Shown here: positions 17,086 through 25,427 of the stretch, piece by piece
Layout of the letters: every line of letters begins with the position of its first letter
Numbering within the stretch: position 1 is the stretch's first letter
DNA from: an uncultured Rhodospirillaceae bacterium
GTDB lineage: Bacteria > Pseudomonadota > Alphaproteobacteria > Rhodospirillales > Magnetospirillaceae
Assembly (NCBI GenBank): GCA_937887565.1
Contig: CALABS010000059.1
Location: 186,001 to 250,000 of the forward strand
Reading direction: 5' to 3'
DNA length: 64,000 bases
Position numbers and translations under genes: made by a program
The notes under the pieces: generated by a model
Told to the model about the DNA's origin: nothing
Databases searched by the model: none
Seen by the model: only the letters and a program-made list of their open reading frames with translations

Positions 17086-18464
17086 GGCGGCTGCTGGTCC
17101 TGAACGTGGTCGGCCTGACCGCCGCCCTGCTGCCCCACGCCCCCAATCTGTCGGCCCTGGCCGCCAGTGGCGGCCGGCGGCCGGTCGGGGCGGTGCTGCC
17201 GGCGGTGACGTGCACGGTGCAGTCCACCTACCTGACCGGCCTGCCGCCGGCGGGCCACGGCGCGGTGGCCAACGGCTGGTACTTCCGCGACCTCTCCGAG
17301 GTCTGGCTGTGGCGGCAGTCGAACCGGCTGGTGGGCGGCGAGAAGCTGTGGGAGGCGGCGCGACGGCGCGACCCCACCTTCACCGCCGCCAACCTGTTCT
17401 GGTGGTACAACATGTATTCCACCGCCGACGTCACGGCAACGCCGCGCCCGTGCTATCCCGTCGACGGCCGCAAGATTCCGGACCTCTACACCAACCCACC
17501 CGGGCTTCGGGCCGAGTTGCAGGACGCGCTGGGCCGCTTCCCGTTGTTCCATTTCTGGGGGCCCACCGCCGATATCCGCTCCAGCCGCTGGATCGCCGAC
17601 TGCGCCCTCAAGGTCATGCGGGAGAGGCGGCCGACGCTGACCCTGGCCTACCTGCCCCATCTCGACTACGACCTCCAGCGCTTCGGCCCCCATCATCCCC
17701 GCGCCGCGCAAGCGGTTGGCGAGGTCGACGCCCTGTGCGGCGAGTTGATCGACGCCGCCCGCCGCGAGGGGATGGCGGTGGTGGCGCTGTCGGAGTACGG
17801 CATCGGCGCGGTGACCCAGTCGGTGGGCATCAACCGCGTCCTGCGCCACGCCGGACTGGTTGCGCTGCGCGAGGAACTGGGAAGGGACCTGCTCGACCCC
17901 GGCGCCTCGGCCGCCTTCGCGGTGGCCGACCACCAGGTGGCGCACGTCTATGTCCGCGATCCCGCCCGCGTGCCCGAGGTGGCGGCGCTGCTGGCCACCC
18001 AGCCGGGAATCGACCGGGTCCTGCACGGCCAGGAGCGGCGGCTGGCCGGCCTCGACCACCCCAATTCCGGCGAGATCGTCGCCGTCGCCGCCGCCGATCG
18101 CTGGTTCAGCTATGGCTGGTGGCTGGACGCCGACCGTGCCCCCGACTACGCCCGCACCGTCGACATCCACCGCAAGCCCGGCTTCGACCCGTGCGAGTTG
18201 TTCCTCGATCCGGCCCTGCGGTTCCCGAAACTGAAGATCGCCTGGGCCCTGGCCCGCCGCAAGCTGGGTCAACGGCCGCCGATGGCGGTAATCCCCTTGG
18301 ACGAATCCGTCGTCAAGGGATCGCACGGCCGCCCGCCCGACCATTCCGACCAGGGGGCGCTGCTGATCTCGTCGGAACCCGGATTGCTTCCCGAGGGTGC
18401 CGTCGATCCGCTGGCAGTCAAGGATCTGCTGCTGGCACACATGGCCGGACCGGAGGCGGCATGA
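17082..18464 (+). CDS. eboF: EboF, alkaline-phosphatase-fold nucleotide pyrophosphatase/phosphodiesterase family
   Basis: A 460-residue protein of the type I phosphodiesterase/nucleotide pyrophosphatase group. It opens LLVLNVVGLT and carries the presumed nucleophile Thr region VTCTVQSTYLTGL, then GHGAVANGWYFRD, LPHLDYDLQRFGP and VALSEYGIG, which supply the usual metal-ligand Asp/His set. Note that HLDYDLQRFG and SEYGIG differ a little from the classical phosphatase ligands (SDHG), as is usual for this subfamily. The start is TTG at 17082, overlapping the eboB stop as TTGA. No signal peptide is evident. Assignment to the ebo family rests on both sequence and neighbours. Confidence 0.8.
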   Translation: MRRLLVLNVVGLTAALLPHAPNLSALAASGGRRPVGAVLPAVTCTVQSTYLTGLPPAGHGAVANGWYFRDLSEVWLWRQSNRLVGGEKLWEAARRRDPTFTAANLFWWYNMYSTADVTATPRPCYPVDGRKIPDLYTNPPGLRAELQDALGRFPLFHFWGPTADIRSSRWIADCALKVMRERRPTLTLAYLPHLDYDLQRFGPHHPRAAQAVGEVDALCGELIDAARREGMAVVALSEYGIGAVTQSVGINRVLRHAGLVALREELGRDLLDPGASAAFAVADHQVAHVYVRDPARVPEVAALLATQPGIDRVLHGQERRLAGLDHPNSGEIVAVAAADRWFSYGWWLDADRAPDYARTVDIHRKPGFDPCELFLDPALRFPKLKIAWALARRKLGQRPPMAVIPLDESVVKGSHGRPPDHSDQGALLISSEPGLLPEGAVDPLAVKDLLLAHMAGPEAA

Positions 18465-19618
18465 GCACCGTCGAACAGCGCATCCAGTTGTCCCTCGCCT
18501 TCCCGGTGAGCTTCACCCGCGCCGCCCTGGCCGCCGACAACCCGGTGCTGGCCGACGCCATCCGTCGCCTGGAGCCCGATCGCCGCCATCGCGTGGCGGT
18601 GGTGGTGGACGACGGCGCCGCCGCCGCCTGGCCGGGCCTGGAACGCATGGTCCATGCCTATGCCGAGGTGCACGGCTTCGAGCTTGTCGGCATGCGCTTG
18701 GTGGCCGGCGGCGAGGCCGCCAAGTCCGGGCTGGCCCGGGTGGAGGAATTGCACGCCGGGATGCTGGCCGCCCATCTCGACCGACAATCGATCCTGCTGG
18801 CGATCGGCGGCGGCGCGGTGCTGGACATGGCGGGATTTGCCGCCGCCACCTTTCATCGCGGGGTGCGGCTGGTGCGCATGCCGACCACCGTGCTGGCCCA
18901 GAACGACGCCGCCATGGGGGTCAAGAACGGCGTCAACGGCGCCGGGATCAAGAACCTGATCGGCTGCTTCGCCGTTCCGTTCGCGGTGGTGGCCGATTTC
19001 GACTTCCTGTCCACCCTCGATCCGCGCGACCGCCGCGCCGGGCTGGCCGAGGCGGTCAAGGTGGCGGCCATCCGCGACACCGTCTTCTTCCGGTGGCTGG
19101 ACGGGCACGCTCCGGCGTTGGCCGCCTTCGAGGACAGGGCCACCGAGGCCATGATCCGCCGCGCCGCCGAACTGCACCTGGAGCACATCGCCACCGGCGG
19201 CGACCCGTTCGAGCTGGGCAGCGCCAGGCCCTTGGATTTCGGCCATTGGTCCGCCCACAAGCTGGAGAGCCTGACCGCCCATCGGCTGCGCCATGGCGAG
19301 GCGGTGGCCATCGGCATGGCGGTGGACAGCCTGTATGCCGCCGAGGCGGGCCTGTTGGCCGCCGGCGACGCCGAGGCCGTGGTCGGGCTCCTCCACCGCC
19401 TCGGCTTCGCCCTGTGGGACGAGGCGCTGGACCGGCGCGCGCCCGACGGCGGCCGCGCGGTCCTGGCCGGCCTGGAGGAATTCCGCGAGCATCTGGGCGG
19501 CCGGTTGACCATCGCCATGCTGGCCGGCATCGGCCATGCCGTGGACGTCACCTCGGTGGACCTGGCGGCCATGGAGAGGGCCCTGGCGGCCCTGAAGCGG
19601 CGCGCGGCGGCGCCATGA
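18461..19618 (+). CDS. eboD: EboD, 3-dehydroquinate synthase-like sugar phosphate cyclase
   Basis: A 385-residue protein of the dehydroquinate synthase superfamily. It has the NAD-binding loop AIGGGAVLDMAGFAAATFHRG, the PTTVLAQNDAAMGVKNGVN stretch (described by key residues Asp/Lys/Asn), the metal-binding Glu in GLAEAVKVAA, His in FGHWSAHKLE and His in RHGEAVAIGM. This pattern is that of the sugar phosphate cyclases rather than a housekeeping AroB. In ebo clusters it is the cyclase; the product is unknown. The ATG at 18461 overlaps the eboF stop as ATGA. Its stop overlaps eboE the same way, so translation is probably coupled. Confidence 0.82.
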   Translation: MSTVEQRIQLSLAFPVSFTRAALAADNPVLADAIRRLEPDRRHRVAVVVDDGAAAAWPGLERMVHAYAEVHGFELVGMRLVAGGEAAKSGLARVEELHAGMLAAHLDRQSILLAIGGGAVLDMAGFAAATFHRGVRLVRMPTTVLAQNDAAMGVKNGVNGAGIKNLIGCFAVPFAVVADFDFLSTLDPRDRRAGLAEAVKVAAIRDTVFFRWLDGHAPALAAFEDRATEAMIRRAAELHLEHIATGGDPFELGSARPLDFGHWSAHKLESLTAHRLRHGEAVAIGMAVDSLYAAEAGLLAAGDAEAVVGLLHRLGFALWDEALDRRAPDGGRAVLAGLEEFREHLGGRLTIAMLAGIGHAVDVTSVDLAAMERALAALKRRAAAP

Positions 19619-20718
19619 AGCTGGCGGGCGGGCGCGGCCACCTGACCTATTGCACCAACATCCACCCCGGCGAGCGGTGGGCGGAGCACTTCGCCGCCAT
19701 CGCCCGGTCCCTGCCAGCCGTCAAGCGCCGAGTGGCGCCCGACGCCCCCTTCGGGGTCGGACTGCGGCTGTCGGCCGACGCCGCCGCCGACCTCGCCGAG
19801 CCGGCGGCGATGGCCGCGTTCAAGGAGTTCCTGGCTGCCGAGGGCCTGTACGTCTTCACCCTCAACGGCTTTCCCTACGGCGCCTTCCACGGCACCCGCG
19901 TCAAGGACGCCGTCTACCGCCCCGACTGGAGCACGCCCGAGCGGCTGGCCTATACGACGCTGCTGGCCGACTTGTTGGCCGAGCTGTTGCCCGACGGCAT
20001 GACCGGCAGTATCAGCACCGTTCCCTGCGGCTGGGCCGGCCATGGCCGGCTCGGCGACGCCATGATCGCCAACCTGCGTGCCGCCGATCACCATCTTGAC
20101 ACCCTGTTCCGGCGTACCGGCCGCCGGATCGCCCTGGCGCTAGAGCCCGAGCCCGGCTGCCTGTTGGACGCCACCGCCGATGCCGTGCCGCTGTTCCGGC
20201 GCCTCGGCGGCCCCCGCCATCTCGGCCTGTGCCTGGACCTGTGTCACCTGGCGGTGGGGTTCGAGGAGCCGGCCGAGGCCTTGGCGCTGCTGCGCGCCGC
20301 GGGCATCCCGGTTCACAAGTTGCAGCTGAGCGCCGGGCTGCGGCTGTCGCCCCGTGACGCCGAGGCGCTGGCACCGTTCGACGACGGCGTCTACCTGCAT
20401 CAGGTGGCGGCCCGGACCGGGGCTGGCCTGCGGCGCTATTCCGACTTGGCCGACGCCCTCGCCTGCGCCGATGGCCGCACCGCCGAGGAGTGGCGGGTCC
20501 ATTTCCATGTCCCGCTATGGTCGGAACGCCTGGGCCGCATGGCCTCCACCGCCGGCGTCACCGCGCGCATGCTGGAGTTGCACGCGGCGCGTCCGGTCTG
20601 CGGGCATCTGGAGGTCGAAACCTATACCTGGGACGTGCTGCCGCGCGAGCATCGCGGCCGCGACCTGAACGACGACATCGCGAGGGAACTGCTATGGGTG
20701 CTGGAGCGGCTGGGTTGA
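19615..20718 (+). CDS. eboE: EboE, xylose-isomerase-like TIM-barrel protein
   Basis: A 367-residue protein of the AP endonuclease 2/xylose isomerase-like TIM-barrel group. It begins HLTYCTNIHPGERW and has the characteristic series LALEPEPGCLLD, HLGLCLDLCHLAVGFE, HKLQLSAGL, RVHFHVPLW and HLEVETYTWDVLP, which supply metal-binding Glu, Asp and His residues on the barrel. The family commonly acts as an isomerase or epimerase on sugar-like substrates; the actual reaction is unknown. The ATG at 19615 overlaps the eboD stop by four bases. The end overlaps eboC by 25 bases. Confidence 0.82.
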   Translation: MKLAGGRGHLTYCTNIHPGERWAEHFAAIARSLPAVKRRVAPDAPFGVGLRLSADAAADLAEPAAMAAFKEFLAAEGLYVFTLNGFPYGAFHGTRVKDAVYRPDWSTPERLAYTTLLADLLAELLPDGMTGSISTVPCGWAGHGRLGDAMIANLRAADHHLDTLFRRTGRRIALALEPEPGCLLDATADAVPLFRRLGGPRHLGLCLDLCHLAVGFEEPAEALALLRAAGIPVHKLQLSAGLRLSPRDAEALAPFDDGVYLHQVAARTGAGLRRYSDLADALACADGRTAEEWRVHFHVPLWSERLGRMASTAGVTARMLELHAARPVCGHLEVETYTWDVLPREHRGRDLNDDIARELLWVLERLG

Positions 20719-21554
20719 CCGATATGGGCGTGCTGCTGCGCCTGGGGCGGGTGTCCAACCTGCCGACAGTGTGGACCAACCTGCTGGCCGGCATGGCGGT
20801 GACCGGCATGGTGGCGCCCGGCGCGCTGGCCCTGCTGCTGCCGGCGGCCAGCCTGTTCTACGTCGCCGGCATGTTCTTCAACGATGTTTTCGACCGCGAC
20901 ATCGACGCCGTCGAACGGCCCGAGCGCCCCATCCCCTCGGGCCAGGTCGTCGCCAGGGAGGTCGTCATCGCCGCCGCCGCCATGATGGCGGTGGGGCTGG
21001 CGCTGGTGGCGCCGCTGGGCGTGCCGCCCCTTGCCGCCGCCGCCGCCCTGTGCGCCGCCATCCTCTACTACGACGCCGACCACAAGGGCAATCCCGCCAG
21101 CCCGCTGGTGATGGGTGCCTGCCGCGCCCTGGTCTACGTGCTCGCCGCCCACGCCCTGGGCGGAATCCGCATGGACTGGATGCTGCCGGCACTTGGCCTG
21201 CTGGCCTATGTGGCCGGCCTCACCTACGCCGCCCGCCAGGAGAACCTTGCCCGTTTCACCGGCGCCTGGCCGCTGGCCATGCTGGCGGTGCCGGCGGTGC
21301 TGCTACTGTCGCGGCTGTCGCTGGAGGCGGCACCCTTCATGCTGCTGTTCCTGGCCTGGATGGCCCACGGCCTGCGGCTGATCCTGTCGCCCGCCGTGCG
21401 CGACATCCGACGCGCGGTCGGTGCGCTGATCGCCGGCATCTCCCTGTTCGACGCCGCCCTGATCGCCACGGCCGGCGAACCGCTGCTGGCCGTCGCCGCC
21501 GTGGCGGGGTTCGGCCTGACGCTTGTGTTCCACCGCAAGGTGGCGGGAACCTGA
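20694..21554 (+). CDS. eboC: EboC, UbiA-family prenyltransferase
   Basis: A 286-residue integral membrane protein with about eight to nine hydrophobic helices. The UbiA aspartate-rich motif NDVFDRDID lies at about residues 63-71, followed by ERPERPIPSG. A second acidic site, YYDADHKGN, is about 130-140. The enzyme class attaches or transfers a prenyl chain using Mg-bound diphosphate. In the ebo cluster it is the only clearly membrane-embedded member. I chose the ATG at 20694 because CGAGGGAA lies at proper spacing upstream; a TTG at 20715 and an ATG at 20724 are alternatives. It is the last gene of the plus-strand unit, and I see no plus-strand T-tract terminator after it. Confidence 0.83.
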   Translation: MGAGAAGLTDMGVLLRLGRVSNLPTVWTNLLAGMAVTGMVAPGALALLLPAASLFYVAGMFFNDVFDRDIDAVERPERPIPSGQVVAREVVIAAAAMMAVGLALVAPLGVPPLAAAAALCAAILYYDADHKGNPASPLVMGACRALVYVLAAHALGGIRMDWMLPALGLLAYVAGLTYAARQENLARFTGAWPLAMLAVPAVLLLSRLSLEAAPFMLLFLAWMAHGLRLILSPAVRDIRRAVGALIAGISLFDAALIATAGEPLLAVAAVAGFGLTLVFHRKVAGT

Positions 21555-21562
21555 CGGCAGAA

Positions 21563-21598
21563 AAAATTGGGCCGCGCGGCCGGAACGGCGCGCGGCCC
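21563..21598 (-). terminator. Rho-independent terminator of the sat-qmo-hdr operon
   Basis: The stem GGGCCGCGC (21569-21577) pairs with GCGCGGCCC (21590-21598). Read on the minus strand it is followed by AATTTTTT. It lies 29 bases beyond the hdrB stop. On the plus strand there is no T-run after the stem, so it should not stop transcripts coming out of eboC. Confidence 0.75.
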
Positions 21599-21626
21599 AG
21601 GCACCCCGGGCGCAAGGCCCCCTAGC

Positions 21627-22526
21627 TTACTTCGCCCGGGTGACGACCTGTTCGGCCGGAATCAAGTGCTGGTGCAGGCCGGCGTCCTTCTGGGCGTCCA
21701 GCCCGAACGCCACCGCCATCAACTGGCTGTAGAACACCACCGGGATATTGAAGTCGGTGCCGAACTTCTTGTTGATCTCCGGCTGGTACATTTCCAGGTT
21801 GGTCTGGCACAGCGGGCACGGGGTGGTGATCACCTCGGCGCCGGCGGCCTTGGCCTCGTCCAGGATGTCCTTCATCAGGTGAAGGGTCTTGTCGGGGCTC
21901 ATGACGCTGACCGAGCCGCCGCAGCATTTGGTCTTGCCCTTGAATTCCACCGCGGTGGCGCCGCAGGCGGTGATGAAGTCGTCCAGGAACTGGGGATCGT
22001 CGTAGGTGTCGTACATGCCGCCGCGTTCGGTCTTGGCGAACGGGCGCACGGTCTGGCAGCCGACCCAGCCGGCGACCTTGAGGCCGGTCAGCGGCTTGGT
22101 GACCGCCTCCTTGACCTTGTCGACGCCGATGTCGTTGACGATGACCTCGCAGGCGTGGCGGACGTGCAGGCCGCCGTCATAGGACTTGCCGATCTCGGCC
22201 AGGCACTCGTTGACGTCGGCCTTGATCCGCGCGTCCTCGCGGATCTTTTCGTTGTGGTAGTGGGTGTTGAGGTAGCAGGCGGCGCAGGGGGTGACGAGAT
22301 TCTCGCCGCCCTGGGCCTGGGCGGCGGCCAGGTTGCGGCCGTTGAGCGCGAACATGCCCATGTGGCCGCCCTCGATATGGCCTACAGAGGCGCCGCAGCA
22401 GTTCCAGTCCTCGATGTCCTTGAGCTCGACGCCCAGCTTGCCCATCGCGGCCCTGAGCGAGGTGTCCAGGTGCACCGCCGACGCCTGCGAGCTGCAGCCC
22501 GGATAATACGACATGGTCTTGGTCAT
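21627..22526 (-). CDS. hdrB: HdrB-type CCG-domain subunit (heterodisulfide reductase-like)
   Basis: A 299-residue protein with two cysteine-rich CCG modules. Module one has YYPGCSSQ, DWNCCGAS and TPCAACY; module two has GWVGCQTV, TKCCGGS and TPCPLCQTN. In HdrB these bind non-cubane 4Fe-4S clusters that handle disulfide or electron-bifurcation chemistry. It has no membrane span. It is the last gene after qmoA, qmoB and hdrC, 18 bases from hdrC, so it should form the electron-accepting side of a QmoAB-HdrCB complex partnering AprAB. In many sulfate reducers this place is taken by the membrane protein QmoC. Its true electron partner here is unknown. Confidence 0.87.
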   Translation of the reverse strand: MTKTMSYYPGCSSQASAVHLDTSLRAAMGKLGVELKDIEDWNCCGASVGHIEGGHMGMFALNGRNLAAAQAQGGENLVTPCAACYLNTHYHNEKIREDARIKADVNECLAEIGKSYDGGLHVRHACEVIVNDIGVDKVKEAVTKPLTGLKVAGWVGCQTVRPFAKTERGGMYDTYDDPQFLDDFITACGATAVEFKGKTKCCGGSVSVMSPDKTLHLMKDILDEAKAAGAEVITTPCPLCQTNLEMYQPEINKKFGTDFNIPVVFYSQLMAVAFGLDAQKDAGLHQHLIPAEQVVTRAK

Positions 22527-22544
22527 GGCGTTAGGTTCCCTCGC

Positions 22545-23153
22545 TTAGCCGTGCTTCTTCGCTTCCATCTCGGCCGCCTTCTTGAGCAGCTTCGACAGTT
22601 CGCCGGTGTTCTTGCACTTGTGCGGCATGCCCAGGTGCATGCGCTTGGTCTTGATCATGCCGAGTGCGATGGGCAGGTTGGCCATGCCCTTCTTGTATCC
22701 CTCGCCGAAGCCGAAGCTGAAATAGTACTTGGCGGTGACCAGGCGCTCGTCGGTACGGCCGTACTTGGCCGCCGACCACCAGAACGCCTTGCCGAAGCGG
22801 GCGTTGTCGCTTTCGGTGGCCTGGGCGTAGCCCTCGCGCACCGCCACGGTGGCGAGATCGTGCAGGATATAGGTGACCGGCACCTGCCGCGGGCAGCGGA
22901 CCACGCAGTTGTAGCAGGACACGCAGTTCCAGATGGTGTTGGAGGTGAGCACCGCCTCCTTCATGCCGGCGCGGATCATCATGAACAGCTTGCGCGGCCC
23001 GTGGTCCATCTGGGTGCCGATGGGGCACGAGCCGGAGCAGGTGCCGCACTGCATGCACAGCGCCATGCGGTCGCCGCCGTCGACGTTGTCGTAGACCCAG
23101 CGGGCGAAGTCGAGGTCGTATTTCTTGCTCGGAGTGGGAGACATGGCGTTCAT
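22545..23153 (-). CDS. hdrC: HdrC-type 4Fe-4S ferredoxin subunit
   Basis: A 202-residue soluble iron-sulfur protein. It carries two 4Fe-4S motifs, CMQCGTCSGSCPIG (about residues 33-46) and CVSCYNCVVRCPRQVPV (about 78-94), followed by a helical tail rich in Lys. The qmoB stop lies three bases upstream of the ATG at 23153, and AAGGGG inside the end of qmoB can serve as ribosome site; a second in-frame ATG at 23144 is less well placed. It should transfer electrons between QmoAB and HdrB. There is no transmembrane extension of the kind that makes QmoC (an HdrC-HdrE-like fusion) a membrane protein. Confidence 0.87.
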   Translation of the reverse strand: MNAMSPTPSKKYDLDFARWVYDNVDGGDRMALCMQCGTCSGSCPIGTQMDHGPRKLFMMIRAGMKEAVLTSNTIWNCVSCYNCVVRCPRQVPVTYILHDLATVAVREGYAQATESDNARFGKAFWWSAAKYGRTDERLVTAKYYFSFGFGEGYKKGMANLPIALGMIKTKRMHLGMPHKCKNTGELSKLLKKAAEMEAKKHG

Positions 23154-23156
23154 GGC

Positions 23157-25415
23157 TCAGAACCCCTTGAACGGATTGAAGCCGATGGCGGTGATCTGGT
23201 CGACGAAGTCGTTGATCACCGTCGGCAGGCGGTCGGAATCGGCGATGGAGGCTTCCACCTGCACCACCCGCTCGGGCTCCAGCATCATCGACTTCAGCGT
23301 CTCGCCCACCTTGCTCATGCGCTCGGCGGCCATGGCCGAGCCCTTGACGAAGTGGCACTGGTAGTCGTCGCCGGGCTTGCAGCCCATCAGCATGACGCCG
23401 TCATAGCCCACCGACAGGGCGTCCGAGACGCACAACAGGCTGACCGAGCCCAGGCACCGCACCGGCAGCACCCGGACGTGGGCCGAGAACTGGTTGCGCT
23501 TGATGCCGGCCATGTCCAGCGCCGGGATGGCGTCGTTCTCGCAGGCGATGATCAGAAGGCGCGGCTTGCCCGAGAACTCGTCGGGGATCTTCACCGCCTT
23601 GATCTGGGTGGTCAGCATCTCGACCGAGTAGTTGTCGAAGCTGATGGTGCGGACCGGGCAGGCGCCCATGCAGGTGCCGCAGCGGCGACAGCGCGTGGGA
23701 TTGACGATGGGGTATTCCTTCTCGTCCTCGTCGATGGCCCCGAACGGGCACTCCACCGTGCAGCGGCGGCACTTGGTGCACTGGTTCAGGTTGATCTTGG
23801 GGAACGACAGGTCGCCGACGCGCGGATGCAGGGCGGCGCCGGCGGCGGCGCCGCGCACCGCCTGCACCGCCTTCATCACCGCGCCGGCGGCATCCTCGGC
23901 GGCCTCGGCCCAGTCCATGGGACGGCGGACGGGACCGCAGGTGTAGATGCCGCTGCGCCGCGTCTCGTAGGGGAAGCAGATGTAGTGCGAATCGGCGAAG
24001 CCGTCGTGCAGCACCGGCAGGTGCGGGCCCTGGCGGTATTGCAGGTTCAGCAGCGAACCGCCGTCGGGGGTGCACTGATCGCGCCTGGCGTAATCGGCGG
24101 GGGCGTCACCGGCATAGCCGGCGACCTTGATCGGCGCCTCGGGGTCGACGTCGCCCAACAGCTGCTCGGCGCCCTTCTCCGAGGACTCCTGGTCCGGGTT
24201 GGTGGAGTTGGGCACCATACCGGTGGCCAGCACCACCATGTCGAGGCCGGCCAGCGGCACGTCCTCCTGCACCAGTTCGTCGGCGACGGTGACCGTGAGA
24301 TCCGACCCCACCGACTTGACCTTGCCCTTGATGAAGATGACGCCGGCCTTCTGGGCCGAACGGTACAGTTCCTCGGCGACGCCGGGGGTGCGCATCTCCT
24401 CGTAGATCACGAAGACGTTGGCCTTGGGATCGACGGTCAGGATCTCGAGGGCCTGCTTCAGCGAGGTCGCGCAGCACACCGACGAGCAGTAGGGCAGATG
24501 GTCGGGATCGCGCGAGCCGGCGCACTGGACGAAGGCCACCGACTTGACCGGCTTGCCGTCGGACTTGCGCGCCACCTCGTTCCTGGCCAGCATCTTCTCC
24601 AGGTCGACATTGGTGACCACGTCGGGGGAAGCGCCGTAGCCGAGATGGCCCAGCTTGGCGGGATCGTACGGGCGCCAGCCGGTGGCGACCACGATGGCGC
24701 CCACGTCCTCGATGGAGCCGTCGGCGAAGGTCACCGCGAACTTGCCGGGCATGCCGGCGGTGCGGGTGACGGTGGCGCCCATCTTGACGGTGATCCTGGC
24801 ATTGCCCTGGACCGTCTCGACCAGGGCCTGGATGCCGTTGTCCTCGGGCTTGTCGTAGGGCGGCGTGTGCGGCAGCCGCCGCGACGCCTCGAGGGCATGG
24901 CCGCCCAGCCGATCCGACCGCTCGACCAGCAGCACGTCGTGGCCGACGCCGGCGGCTTCCAGCGCGGCGGTCAGGCCGGTGACGCCGCCGCCCAGCACCA
25001 TGATCCGCTGCGAATACTCGCCGTCGATCCAGGGCTCGGGCAAGGTGACCTTGGGCGCGTGGCTGAGCGCCATGCGGACGTAATCCTCGGCCAGCATCTG
25101 GGTGTCTTCGTCATTGGCCGGATGGGTCCAGATGACCTTCTCGCGCAGGTCGGCGCGGATGACCTGGGCGGCCGGCTCGAAGGCGAAGCGGTCGGTCATG
25201 ACGCGCGACGAGCACGCCGCCACCACCACTTGGTTGACGCCGCCGTCCACGTCGGCCTTGATCATCGCCACGCCCTCGTCGCCGCACAGGCAGGCGTGGG
25301 CCTTGGGCTCCAGCTTGTATTCGGTCTTGGCCACGCCTTCCAGGGCGGCCATGTCGAGCGCCTCACCGATGCCGCAGCCGCCGCACAGGTAAACGCCGGT
25401 CTTCCTCTCGCTCAT
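23157..25415 (-). CDS. qmoB: QmoB, HdrA-like flavoprotein with C-terminal MvhD domain
   Basis: A 752-residue protein. The N-terminal part has CGGCGIGEALD and a Cys-containing HdrA-like region. A FAD-binding Rossmann fold follows (VLGGGVTGLTAALEAA, about residues 136-150). Two ferredoxin motifs, CTKCRRCTVECPFG and CRRCGTCMGACPVR, lie at about 548-590. The final ~140 residues are MvhD-like (IIACENDAIPALD, LPVRCLGSVS, LMGCKPGDDYQCHF). This domain set defines QmoB, a partner of AprAB in dissimilatory sulfur metabolism. It is 12 bases downstream of qmoA. High similarity to qmoA over the HdrA part is typical. Confidence 0.9.
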   Translation of the reverse strand: MSERKTGVYLCGGCGIGEALDMAALEGVAKTEYKLEPKAHACLCGDEGVAMIKADVDGGVNQVVVAACSSRVMTDRFAFEPAAQVIRADLREKVIWTHPANDEDTQMLAEDYVRMALSHAPKVTLPEPWIDGEYSQRIMVLGGGVTGLTAALEAAGVGHDVLLVERSDRLGGHALEASRRLPHTPPYDKPEDNGIQALVETVQGNARITVKMGATVTRTAGMPGKFAVTFADGSIEDVGAIVVATGWRPYDPAKLGHLGYGASPDVVTNVDLEKMLARNEVARKSDGKPVKSVAFVQCAGSRDPDHLPYCSSVCCATSLKQALEILTVDPKANVFVIYEEMRTPGVAEELYRSAQKAGVIFIKGKVKSVGSDLTVTVADELVQEDVPLAGLDMVVLATGMVPNSTNPDQESSEKGAEQLLGDVDPEAPIKVAGYAGDAPADYARRDQCTPDGGSLLNLQYRQGPHLPVLHDGFADSHYICFPYETRRSGIYTCGPVRRPMDWAEAAEDAAGAVMKAVQAVRGAAAGAALHPRVGDLSFPKINLNQCTKCRRCTVECPFGAIDEDEKEYPIVNPTRCRRCGTCMGACPVRTISFDNYSVEMLTTQIKAVKIPDEFSGKPRLLIIACENDAIPALDMAGIKRNQFSAHVRVLPVRCLGSVSLLCVSDALSVGYDGVMLMGCKPGDDYQCHFVKGSAMAAERMSKVGETLKSMMLEPERVVQVEASIADSDRLPTVINDFVDQITAIGFNPFKGF

Positions 25416-25427
25416 TCCTTCCTCCCC

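Noticed and set aside
18461..19618. Housekeeping 3-dehydroquinate synthase (aroB)
   Set aside because: Its position in an overlapping ebo set and its divergent motifs fit EboD better; no aroK or other shikimate gene is adjacent.
21563..21598. Terminator for the ebo unit on the plus strand
   Set aside because: The stem is followed by T only on the minus strand; on plus no T-run is present.
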